Positions 23,293 through 33,577 of a stretch of 64,000 nt of DNA are shown here, in pieces. This DNA is from Arachis hypogaea (taxonomy: Eukaryota > Streptophyta > Magnoliopsida > Fabales > Fabaceae): the NCBI RefSeq assembly GCF_003086295.3, contig NC_092048.1:65700841-65764840 (forward strand), read 5' to 3'. Each line of letters begins with the position of its first letter. Within the stretch, counting starts at the first letter, position 1. The notes under the pieces were generated by a model that was not told where the DNA came from, searched no databases, and was given only the letters and a program-made list of their open reading frames with translations. Made by a program: the position numbers and the translations under genes.

Positions 23293-24374
23293 GACCTTTT
23301 ACTATTGTATTAGACATCTTTGGTCTCAGTTTTAATCCATTGTTCATCTTAGGAGACTATTGATCACGTTTAAGGGGGCTGGCCATCTCCGCCATGCCTG
23401 GACCTTCACTTATGTATTTTTAACGGTAGAGTTTCTACACTCCATAGATTAAGGTGTGGAGCTCTGCTGTTCCTCAAAGATTAATGCAAAGTACTACTGT
23501 TTTCTATTCAATTCATCTTATTTCGCTTCTAAGATATCCATTCGCACCCAAGAACGTGATGAAGGTGATGATTATGTGTGACGCTCATCACCATTCTCCC
23601 CTATGAACACGTGCCTGACAAACACTTCCGTTCTACATGAAATAAGCTAGAATGAGTATCTCTTAGATCTCTTAATCAGAATCTTCGTGGCGTAAGCTAG
23701 AATGATGGCGGCATTCAAGAGAATCCGGAAAGTCTAAACCTTGTCTGTGGTATTCTGAGTAGGATTCAATGATTGAATGACTGTGACGAGCTTCAAACTC
23801 GCGAGTGCTGGGCGTTAGTGACAGACGCAAAAGGAGGGTGAATCCTATTCCAGCATGATCGAGAACCGACAGATGATTAGCCGTGCTGTGACAGAGCATG
23901 TGAGCATATTTTTCACTGAGAGGTGGGGATGTAGCCACTGACAACGGTGATGCCCTTGCATAAAGCCAGCCATGGAAAGGAGTAAGACTGATTGGATGAA
24001 GATAGCAGGAAAGCAGAGGTTCAGAGGAACGAAAGCATCTCCATTCGCTTATCTGAAATTCTCACCGATGAATTTACATAAGTATTTCTATCCCTTCTTT
24101 TATTTATTATTCAAAAACACCCTTATCAATTTATATTTGCCTAACTGAGATTTGCAAGGTGACCATAGCTTGCTTCATACCAACAATCTCCGTGGGATTC
24201 GACCCTTACTGACGTAAGGTATTACTTGGACGACCTAGTGCACTTGCTGGTTAGTTGTATCGAAGTTGTAAACCATGGTATTGGCACCAAGTTTTTGGCA
24301 CCGTTGCCGGGGAAAGAAAGAGCAATGAATTTTACATAATTAAAGTGTAATCACGATTCTGCGTACCAAGTTTT

Positions 24375-24392
24375 TGGCGCCGTTGCCGGGGA
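24375..24392 (+). promoter_or_regulatory. Primer-binding site of element A
   Basis: TGGCGCCGTTGCCGGGGA, a perfect complement to the 3' end I expect for plant tRNA-Asp, the primer typical of Athila elements. It is six bases from the LTR end. Confidence 0.9.
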
Positions 24393-26257
24393 TTGTTCGA
24401 GTTTGGACAACTGACGGTTCATCTTGTTGCTCAGATTAGGTAATTTTATTTTTATTTTATTTTAAAAAATTTTTCAAAAATATTTCTAAAATTTTCTCAT
24501 CTGTTTTCGAAAATAATAGAAAAATGTTTTCAAAAATTTTATTCAAAATTTTTAAGAATGAATTCTAGTGTTTCATGAAGCATGTTGAAGCCTGGCTGGC
24601 TGTAAATCCATGTCTAATTCCTTTGGGAATGAGTATGTCAGGCGTGTCATGTCTGAACTACATGCTGAAGCTTGGCTGGCCATTGGCCATGTCTAGTGTT
24701 TTGGACCGGAGCTTTCATTGAAAGCTTGGCTGGCTCATGAGCCATGTCTAATTCCTGGACTGAAGCTTTAGACTAAGAATGCAAGATTCCTGGAATTCAT
24801 GTTAAAAATTTTGGAATCCTTATTTTTTCTTTTTCAATTAATTTTTCGAAAAAAATCCAAAAAAAAATTAGAAAATCATAAAAATCAAAAACATTTTGTG
24901 TGTTTCTTGTTTGAGTCATGAGTCATATCATAAGTTTGGTGTCAATTGCATATGCATCTTGCATTTTTCGAAAATTCATGCATTCATAGTGTTCTTCATG
25001 ATCTTCAAGTTGTTCTTGGTAAGTCTTCTTGTTTGATCTTGATGTTTTCTTGTTTTACATCTTTAGTTGTTTTTCATGTGCATTTTTCATTTGTTAGAGT
25101 CTAAACATGAAAGATTTCTAAGTTTGGTGTCTTACATGTTTTCTTTGCATATAAAAATTTTCAAAAAAATGTTCTTGATGTTCATCATGATCTTCAAAGT
25201 GTTCTTGGTGTTCATCTTGACATTCATAGCATTCATGCATGCATTCATGGTTTTGATTCAAAATTTTCATGCATTGAGTCTTTTTGTTGTTTTTCTCTCT
25301 CATCATAAAAATTCAAAAACAAAAAAAAAATATCTTTCCCATTTTCTCTCATCAAATTCGAAAATTTGGATTGACTTTTTCAAAAATTTTTAAAATCAAA
25401 TTGTTTCTTATGAGTCAAATCAAATTTTCAATTTGAAAATCTTATCTTTTTCAAAATCTTTTTCAAAAATCAAATCTTTTTCAAAATTCTTATTTATTTT
25501 TGAAAGTTTCAAAAATATTTTTCAAAAATCTTTTTCTTATTTTTATACCAAATTTTCGAAAATAACATAATCAATTAATGTTTTGATTCAAAAAATTTGA
25601 AGTTTGTTACTTGCTTGTTAAGAAAGATTCAAACTTTAAGTTCTAGAATCATATCTTGTGATTTCTTATGAATCAAGTCATTAATTGTGATTTTAAAAAT
25701 CAAATCTTTTTCAAAAACAATTTCAATCATATCTTTTCAAAAATATCTTCTTATCTTTTTCAAAAATTTGATTTCAAAATATCTTTTCTAACTTCCTAAC
25801 TTCGTATCTTTTCAAAATTTGTTTCAACTAACTAACTAACTTTTTGTTTGTTTCTTAACTTTTTCAAAACTACCTAACTAACTCTCTCTCTCTCTAATTT
25901 TCGAAAATATCTTCCCTCTTTTTCAAAAATTTCTTTTTAATTAACTAATTATTTTTATTTTTATTTTTGATTTTAAAAATTTTCGAAAAATACTAACATT
26001 TTTCAAAAACCATTTTCGAAAATCACTAACTCTTTTTCAAAAATATTTTTTGAAAATTCTCCCTCTCTCATCTCATTCTATTTATTTATTCATCTATTAA
26101 CATCTCATCTCACATCTCTACCCTCCTCACAGTTGTGTTTTTTCTATTCCATTACATTCTTTATCTCCCTCTTTTCTTTCACTCACAAAGGAATCCCTAT
26201 ACTGTGGTATAAAGGATTTCTATTATTATTATTTTTCTGTGCCCTCTTCTTTGTCAT
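24393..26257 (+). other. AT-rich 5' leader of element A
   Basis: Nearly 1.9 kb without a real ORF, T-rich on this strand. It contains the leader repeats (24580-24775), tandem GTTCTTG(A/G)TGTTCATC segments (25170-25240), AAGTTTGGTGTC motifs (24932, 25120) and a short imperfect hairpin CCCTATACTGTGGTATAAAGG just before gag (26194-26215). Confidence 0.7.
24580..24775 (+). repeat. Triple leader repeat in element A
   Basis: Three units built from GAAGC(C/T)TGGCTGGC, then CATGTCTAATTCC or CATGTCTAGTG, then TTGG or CTGG(A). The middle unit contains TGGCCATTGGCCA, an almost perfect palindrome. The place, between PBS and gag, is where retroelement packaging and dimerisation signals usually lie. Confidence 0.7.
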
Positions 26258-28585
26258 ATGAGCAGGAGCAAGGACAAGAACATTCTTGTGGAAGCAGATC
26301 CAGAACCTGAAAGGACTCTGAAAAGGAAACTAAGAGAAGCTGAATTACAACAAACCAGCAAGCACCTGTCAGAAATTATCAAACAGGAAGAGGAGATGGC
26401 AGCCGAAAATAATAATAATGTAAAGAAGATGCTTGGTGACTTTACTGCACCTAATTCCAATTTACATGGAAGAAGCATCTCCATTCCTGCCATTGGAGCA
26501 AACAACTTTGAGCTAAAACCTCAATTAGTTTTTCTCATGCAGCAGAACTGCAAGTTTCATGGACTTCCATCTGAAGATCCTTTTCAGTTCTTAACTGAAT
26601 TCTTGTAGATATGTGATACTGTTAAGACTAATGGAGTAAATCCTGAAGTCTACAGGCTCATGCTTTTCCCTTTTGCTGTAAGAGACAGAGCTAGATTATG
26701 GTTGGATTCTCAACCCAAAGATAGCCTGAACTCTTGGGATAAGCTGGTCACGGCTTTCTTAGCCAAGTACTTTCCTCCTCAAAAGCTGAGCAAGCTTAGA
26801 GCTGATGTTCAAACCTTCAGACAGAAAGAAGGTGAATCCCTCTATGAAGCTTGGGAAAGATACAAACAGTTGACCAAAAGTTGTCCTTCTGACATGCTTT
26901 CAGAATGGACCATCCTGGATATATTCTATGATGGTTTATCTGAGCTATCAAAGATGTGACTGGACACTTCTGCAGGTGGATCCATTCACCTAAAGAAAAC
27001 GCCTGCAGAAGCTCAAGAACTCATTGACATGGTTGCTAATAACCAGTTCATGTACACTTCTGAAAGGATTCCTGTGTGTAATGGGACGCCTATGAAGAAG
27101 GGAGTTCTTGAAGTTGATACTCTGAATGCCATATTGGCTTAGAATAAAATATTGACTCAGCAAGTCAATATGATATCTCAGAGTCTGCATGGAATGCAAG
27201 CTGCATCCAACAGTACTCAAGAGGCATCTTCTGGAGAAGAAGCATATGATCCTGAAAACCCTGCAATAGCAGAGGTAAATTACTTAGGTGAACCTTATGG
27301 AAACACCTATAACTCATCATGGAGAAATCATCCAAATTTCTCATGGAAGGATCAAAAGCCTCAACAAGGCTTTAATAATGGTGGAAGAAACAGGTTTAGC
27401 AACAGCAAGCCTTTTCCATCATCCAGTCAGCAACAGACAGAGAACTCTGAACAAAATACTTCTAATTTAGCAAACTTAGTCTCTGATCTATCTAAGGCCA
27501 CTTTAAGTTTCATGAATGAAACAAGGTCTTACATTAGAAATCTGGAAGCACAAGTGGGCCAGCTGAGTAAAAGGATCACTGAAATCCCTCCTAGTACTCT
27601 CCCAAGCAATACAGAAGAGAATCCAAAAGGAGAGTGCAAGGCCATTGACATAAGCACCATGGCCGAACCTGTGAGGAGAGGAGAGGACGTGAATCCCAAG
27701 GAGGAAGACCTCCTGGGACGTCCAGTGATCAATAAGGAGCTTCCCTCTGAGGAACCAAAGGACTCTGAGGCTCATCTAGAGACCATAGAGATTCCATTGA
27801 ACCTCCTTATGCCCTTCATGAGCTCTGATGAGTATTCCTCTTCTGAAGAGAATGAGGATGTTACAGAAGAGCAAACTGCCAAGTTTCTTATTGCAATCAT
27901 GAAGCTGAATACCAAATTATTTGGCATTGATGCTTGGGAAGTTGAACCTCCCTTGTTCATCAATGAACTAAGTGATCTGGATCAACTGACATTGCCTCAG
28001 AAGAGACAGGATTCTGGAAAGTTCATAATACCTTGTACCATAGGCACCATGATCTTTAAGGCTCTGTGTGACCTTGGTTCAGGAATAAACCTCATGCCCC
28101 TCTCTGTAATAGAGAAACTGGGAATCTATGGGGTGCAAGCTGCTAAAATCTCATTAGAGATGGCAGACAGTTCAAGAAAACAGGCTTATGGACAAGTAGA
28201 GGACGTGTTAGTAAAGGTTGAAGGCCTTTACATCCTTGCTGATTTCATAGTCCTGGATACTGGAAAGGAAGAGGATGAATCCATCATCCTAGGAAGACCT
28301 TTCCTGGCCACAGCAAGAGCTGTGATTGATGTTGACAGAGGTGAAATAGTCCTTCAATGGAATAAGAACTCCCTTGTGTTTAAAACTCAAGGATCTCCCT
28401 CTGCAACCATGAAGAGGAAGCAGAAAAAGCTTCTCTCAAAGCAGAGTCAACCAGAGCCCCCACAGTCAAACTCTAAGTTTGGTGTTGGGAGGCCACAACC
28501 AAACTCTAAGTTTGGTGTTGAACTCCCATATCCAAACTCTAAGTTTGGTGTTGGAGAGTCTCAACAAAGCTCTGCACATCTGTGA
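26258..28585 (+). pseudogene. gag-protease polyprotein of element A, three stops
   Basis: One reading frame of 776 codons, from the ATG at 26258 (MSRSKDKNILVEADPEPERT). Capsid-like region about residues 80-235 (YRLMLFPFAVRDRARLWLDSQ), then an Asn/Gln-rich part, a predicted coiled-coil (FMNETRSYIRNLEAQVGQLS) and no zinc knuckle. The retropepsin is at about residues 585-720 with D-L-G-S-G-I-N-L-M-P and I-I-L-G-R-P-F-L-A-T. The tail has three NSKFGV peptides. In-frame stops lie at 26606-26608 (TAG), 26957-26959 (TGA) and 27140-27142 (TAG); otherwise the frame is intact. It ends at 28583-28585 with no RT, so it is a gag-PR-only element. Confidence 0.9.
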
Positions 28586-28615
28586 GGATCCATGAGAGCC
28601 CACTGTCAAGCTATT

Positions 28616-28650
28616 GACATTAAAGAAGCGCTTGTTGGGAGGCAACCCAA
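28616..28650 (+). other. Conserved post-gag-PR motif, A copy
   Basis: Contains GAAGCGCTTGTTGGGAGGCA, 30 bases after the stop. Counterparts lie at 20491-20522 (B, in frame), 14188-14220 (G), 40351-40383 (C) and 52131-52163 (I). It holds the 8-base palindrome AAGCGCTT. Role is unknown. Confidence 0.75.
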
Positions 28651-28792
28651 TTTTTATTTATCTAACTCTATTATTCTTGTTTTTCATGTTTTCTTAGGTT
28701 TATGATCATGTGGAGTCACAAAATAAATATAAAAATTGAAAACGGAATCAAAAACAGCAGAAGAAAAATCACACCCTGGAGGAGCCTCTGTC

Positions 28793-28965
28793 TGGCGTTC
28801 AGCGCCAGAACAGAGTATGGTGCTGGCGCTGAACGCCCAAAATGGGCAGCTTCTGGGCACTGAACGCCAGAACAGGCATGGTTCTGGCGTTCAACGCCAG
28901 AAATGGCACATAAATGGGCGTTGAACGCCCAAAATGGCCACCAACCTGGCGCTGAACGCCCAGAG
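28793..28965. repeat. Internal palindrome array of element A
   Basis: Seven units such as CTGGCGTTCAGCGCCAG, CTGGCGCTGAACGCCC and CTGGCGTTCAACGCCAG, with spacers of about 10-17 bases that include AAATGGGCAG and AAATGGCA. All have TTCAR/YTGAA centres. It lies about 390 bases upstream of the internal TATA box. Confidence 0.9.
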
Positions 28966-29349
28966 TTGTATGCAAGGGCATTTTTACATGCCTAATGGGT
29001 GCAGGGATGTAAATCCTTGAACAACTCAGGATCTGTGGACCCCACAAGATCCACTCAGGATCTGTGGACCCCACAGGACCCACTCAGGATCTGTGGACCC
29101 CACAGGATCCCCACCTACCTCCACTCACTTCTTCTCACCACTCTCTTTCACACAACCCCATAAACACTCTTCCCCAAAAACCCTTCACCAATCACCTCAA
29201 ACTCTCTTCCCCATCACCTCTTCACCACTCACATCCATCCACTCTTCCCCATAAACCTACCTCATAAACTCCACCTACCTTCAAAAATTCAAAACCAATT
29301 TCCCTCCCAAACCCACCCATATGGCCGAAACCTTCCCCCCTCCCTTCCC

Positions 29350-29358
29350 TATATAAAG
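29350..29358 (+). promoter_or_regulatory. Internal TATA box for the PTP ORF of A
   Basis: TATATAAAG lies in a C/T-rich leader, 189 bases before the ATG at 29547. Upstream are three copies of GGATCTGTGGACCCCACA (29029-29105). Downstream are a CTTCTTCTTCTTCT run (29446-29461) and TCTAAGTTTGGTGTGG (29496-29511). This layout reads as a separate promoter for the PTP ORF. It is an inference from sequence only. Confidence 0.6.
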
Positions 29359-29546
29359 ACCTCCATTCTTTATCAAATTCACACAACACATCCCTCTACA
29401 CCCTTCTTGGCCGAACCACATCACCCTCTCCCTCTCCATATTTCTTCTTCTTCTTCTTCTATTCTTTTGTTTATTGCTTGAGGGCGAGCAATATTCTAAG
29501 TTTGGTGTGGTAAAAGCATAAGCTTTTTGTTTTTCCATTACCATTG

Positions 29547-30695
29547 ATGGCACCTAAGACCGGAGAATCCTCTAGAAAGGGGAAAGGGAAGATAAAAGCT
29601 TCCACATCCGAGTCATGGGAGATGGAAAGGTTCATCTCTAAAGCCCATCAAGACCACTTCTATGATGTTGTGGCCAAGAAGAAGGTGATCCCCGAGGTCC
29701 ATTTCAAACTCAAAAGAAATGAGTATCCGGAGATCCGACATGAAATTCAAAGAAGAGGTTGGGAAGTTCTAACAAATCCCATCCAACAAGTCGGCATCCT
29801 AATGGTTCAAGAGTTCTATGCCAATGCATGGATCACCAAGAACCATGATCAAAGTAAGAACCCGGATCTAAAGAACTATGTTACAATGGTTCGGGGGAAA
29901 TACTTAGATTTTAGTCCGAAAAATGTGAGGTTGGCGTTCAACTTGCCAAACATGGAAGAGAACGCACGCCCCTACACAAGGAGAGTCAACTTTGATCAAA
30001 GGTTGGACCAAGTCCTCATGGACATATGTGTAGAAGGAGCTCAATGGAAGGTTGACTCCAAAGGCAAGCCGGTTCAACTAAGAAGATTGGACCTCAAGCC
30101 TGTAGCTAGAGGATGGTTGAAGTTCATTCAATGCTCAATCATTCCCACTAACAACCGGTCTGAAGTTACTATAGACCGGGCCATCATGATCCATAGCATC
30201 ATGAATGGAGAAGAGGTGGAAGTTCATGAGATTATACCTTAAGAACTCTACAAGGTGGATGACAAGTCCTCCACTATGGCAAGGTTAGCCTTTCCTCACC
30301 TTATCTGCCACCTATGCAAATCGGCTGGGATTGACATAGAGGGAGATATCCTCATTAAAGAGGACAAGCCCATCACTAAGAAGAAGATGGAGCAAGCAAG
30401 AGAGCCCATTCATGGAGCTCAAGAGGCGTATGAAGCTCATCACCATGAGATCCCGGAGATGCCTCAAATGCACTTTCCTCCACAAAACTATTGGGAGCAA
30501 ATCAACACCTCCCTAGGAAAATTGAGTTCCAATATGGGACAACTAAGGGTGGAACATCAAGAGCACTCCATCATGCTTCATGAAATAAGAGAAGATCAAA
30601 AAGCAATGAGGGAGGAGCAACAAAGACAAGGAAGATACATAGAAGAGCTCAAGGACATCATTGGTTCCTCAAGAAGGAAACGCCACCATCACTAA
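29547..30695 (+). pseudogene. PTP-domain ORF of element A, one stop
   Basis: ATG at 29547 (MAPKTGESSRKGKGK); the TTG three bases upstream is not needed. The product would be about 382 residues. A basic, Lys/Ser-rich N-terminus (possible nuclear signal) is followed by the conserved domain (about residues 30-235) with RRGWEVL, MVRGKYLDFSPKNVR, LKPVARGWLKFI and IHSIMNGEEVEVHEI. A linker with HHHEIPEMPQM follows, then a predicted coiled-coil (IREDQKAMREEQQRQGRYIEEL) and a basic end (SSRRKRHHH). The single in-frame stop TAA is at 30240-30242; the rest is open. The same family is at 38284-39404 (C) and, more distantly, in E and F. Recognised as PF20167-like; its activity is not known to me. Confidence 0.8.
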
Positions 30696-31835
30696 GGTGG
30701 ATTCATTCCGTGTTCTTGCTTTCTCTGTTTTTCGTTTTCTATGTTATGTGCTTATCTATGTTTGTGTCTTCATTACATGATCATTAGTAGTAGTAACTGT
30801 CTTAAAGTTATGATTGTCCTATGAATCCATCACCTCTCTTAAATAAAAACTGTTTTAATTCAAAAGAACAAGAAGTACATGAGTTTCGAATTTATCCTTG
30901 AACTTAGCTTAATTATATTGATGTGGTGACAATGCTTCTTGTTTTCTGAATGTATGCTTGAACAGTGCATATGTCTTTTGAAGTTGTTGTTTAAGAATGT
31001 TAAATATGTTGGCTCTTGAAAGAATGATGACTAGGAGACATGTTATTTGATAATCTGAAAAATCATAAAAATGATTCTTGAAGCATGAAAAAATAGCAAA
31101 GAACAAAGCTTGCAGAAAAAAAAAGGGGGGGGGGCGAAAAAAAATAGAAAGAAAACGCAAGCAGAAAAAGCCAAAGCTCTTAAAACCAAGAGGCAAGAGC
31201 AAAAAGCCAATAACCCTTAAAACCAAAAGGCAAGGGCAAATAAAAAGGATCCCAAGGCTTTGAGCATCAGTGGATAGGAGGGCCTAAAGGAATAAAATCC
31301 TGGTTTAAGCGGCTAAACCAAGCTGTCCCTAACCATGTGCTTGTGGCGTGTAGGTGTCAAGTGAAAACTTGAGACTGAGCGGTTAAAGTCAATATCCAAA
31401 GCAAAAAAAAGAGTGTGCTTAAGAACCCTAGACACCTCTAATTAGGGACTTTAGCAAAGCTGAGTCACAATCTGAAAAGGTTCACCCAATTATGTGTCTG
31501 TGGCATTTATGTATCCGGTGGTAATACTGGAAAACAAAGTGCTTAGGGCCACGGCCAAGACTCATGAAATAGCTGTGTTCAAGAATCATCATACTGAACT
31601 AGGAGAATCAATAACACTATCTGAACTCTGAGTTCCTATAGATGCTAATCATTCTGAACCTCAATGGATAAAGTGAGATGCCAAAACTATTCAAGAGGCA
31701 AAAAGCTATAAGTCCCGCTCATTTGATTGAAGCTATGTTTCATTGATAGTTTGGAATTTATAGTATATTCTCTTCTTTTTATCCTATTTGATTTTCAGTT
31801 GCTTGGGGACAAGCAACAATTTAAGTTTGGTGTTG
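30696..31835 (+). other. Conserved 3' noncoding region of element A
   Basis: No ORF. The second half (31290-31700) is collinear with 19150-19660 and 37240-37740 on the minus strand. It ends with GCTTGGGGACAAGCAACAAT and TTTAAGTTTGGTGTTG directly before LTR2, where a polypurine tract is expected; none is obvious. A poly-A/poly-G run lies at 31117-31140. Confidence 0.6.
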
Positions 31836-33577
31836 TGATGAGCGGATAATTTATACGCTTTTTGGCATTGTTTTTAATATGTTTTTAGTAGGATCTAGTT
31901 ACTTTTAGGGATGTTTTCATTAGTTTTTATGTTAAATTCACATTTCTGGACTTTACTATGAGTTTGGGTGTTTTTCTGTGATTTCAGGTATTTTCTGGCT
32001 GAAATTGAGGGACTTGAGCAGAAATCAGATTCAGAGGTTGAAGAAGGACTGCTGATGCTGTTGGATTCTGACATCCCTGCACTCAAAGTGGATTTTCTGG
32101 AGCTACAGAACTCGAAATGGCGCGCTTTTAATTGCGTTGGAAAGTAGACATCCAGGGCTTTCCAGCAATATATAATAGTCCATACTTTGGCCAAGAATGG
32201 ATGACGTAAACGGGCGTTCAACGCCAGCTTTTCACCCAAATCTGGCGTCCAGCGCCAGAAAAGGATCCAAAACCAGAGTTGAACGCCCAAACTGGCACAA
32301 ATACTGGCGTTCAACTCCACAAATGGCCTCTACACGTGCAACACTCAAGCTCAGCCCAAGCACATACCAGGTGGGCCCCGGAAGTGGATTTATGCATCAA
32401 TTACTTACTCATGTAAACCCTAGTAGCTAGTTTATTATAAATAGGACCTTTTACTATTGTATTAGACATCTTTGGTCTCAGTTTTAATCCATTGTTCATC
32501 TTAGGAGACTATTGATCACGTTTAAGGGGGCTGGCCATCTCGGCCATGCCTGGACCTTCACTTATGTATTTTTAACGGTAGAGTTTCTACACTCCATAGA
32601 TTAAGGTGTGGAGCTCTGCTGTTCCTCAAAGATTAATGCAAAGTACTACTGTTTTCTATTCAATTCATCTTATTTCGCTTCTAAGATATCCATTCGCACC
32701 CAAGAACGTGATGAAGGTGATGATTATGTGTGACGCTCATCACCATTCTCCCCTATGAACACGTGCCTGACAAACACTTCCGTTCTACATGAAATAAGCT
32801 AGAATGAGTATCTCTTAGATCTCTTAATCAGAATCTTCGTGGCGTAAGCTAGAATGATGGTGGCATTCAAGAGAATCCGAAAAGTCTAAACCTTGTCTGT
32901 GGTATTCCAAATAGGATTCAATGATTGAATGACTGTGACGAGCTTCAAACTCGCGAGTGCTGGGCGTTAGTGACAGACGCAAAAGGAGGGTGAATCCTAT
33001 TCCAGCATGATCGAGAACCGACAGATGATTAGCCGTGCTGTGACAGAGCATGTGAGCATATTTTTCACTGAGAGGAGGGGATGTAGCCACTGACAACAGT
33101 GATGCCCTTGCATAAAGCCAGCCATGGAAAGGAGTAAGACTGATTGGATGAAGATAGCAGGAAAGCAGAGGTTCAGAGGAACAAAAGCATCTCCATTCGC
33201 TTATCTGAAATTCTCACCGATGAATTTACATAAGTATTTCTATCCCTTCTTTTATTTATTATTCAAAAACACCCTTATCAATTTATATCTGCCTAACTGA
33301 GATTTGCAAGGTGACCATAGCTTGCTTCATACCAACAATATCCGTGGGATTCGACCCTTACTGACGTAAGGTATTACTTGGACAACCCAGTGCACTTGCT
33401 GGTTAGTTGTATCGAAGTTGTGAACCATGGTATTGGCACCCATGTTCTTGGCGCCATTGCCAGGGAAAGAAAGAGCCGTAAATTTTACATAATCAAAGTG
33501 TAATCACGATTGCGCGTACCAAGTTGCTCACGTTGCCAGGGATTGTTTGAGCCTGGACATCACAATTTCGTGCACCA
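31836..33577 (+). mobile_element. 3' LTR of element A, with a 56-bp extension
   Basis: 31836-33521 matches LTR1 over its full length, ending GCGTACCA. A further 56 bases (33522-33577) follow before the target-site duplication. They read like a decayed PBS plus the start of the internal region (GTTGCCAGGGATTG), then a second LTR terminus (TTTCGTGCACCA). The end GTGCACCA is the terminus of LTRs C, D and G rather than of LTR1. TATA box at 32436-32444, palindromes at 32212-32322, G-box at 32333-32338. Confidence 0.85.
32212..32322. repeat. U3 palindrome array, LTR2 of A
   Basis: Same four units as in LTR1, with small changes. Confidence 0.9.

Larger units (their letters stand above)
22684..24368 (+). 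mobile_element. 5' LTR of element A
   Basis: 1685 bp, TGATGAGCGG to GCGTACCA. U3 holds the stem-loop module (22981-23040), palindromes (23060-23170), G-box CACGTG (23181-23186), a TGGGCCCC stretch (23220-23227) and TATAAATAG (23284-23292). The last 75 bases repeat a PBS-like stretch: TTGGCACCGTTGCCGGGG at about 24296-24313 lies inside the LTR, upstream of the true PBS. Confidence 0.9.
22684..33577 (+). mobile_element. Element A: complete non-autonomous Athila-type LTR retrotransposon
   Basis: Two LTRs in the same orientation (22684-24368 and 31836-33577), a PBS (24375-24392) and GGTCC target-site duplications bound 10.9 kb. Order: LTR, PBS, AT-rich leader, gag-PR, conserved motif, palindrome array, C/T-rich leader with TATA box, PTP ORF, conserved 3' block, LTR. 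RT, RNase H and integrase are absent. It sits in the gag of element B, on the opposite strand. By eye I count roughly 40 differences between the LTRs, mostly transitions, so it is among the younger insertions here but not recent. Confidence 0.9.

Noticed and set aside
24375..24392. tRNA gene
   Set aside because: Only the 18-base 3' complement is present; it is a primer-binding site, with no cloverleaf around it.
25067..25393. 108-codon open frame in the leader of A
   Set aside because: Phe/Leu/Ile-rich translation of a T-rich leader; not conserved in D, G or I.
31078..31263. Lys-rich frame next to poly-A/poly-G
   Set aside because: Low-complexity A-rich sequence; not seen in the B and C counterparts.
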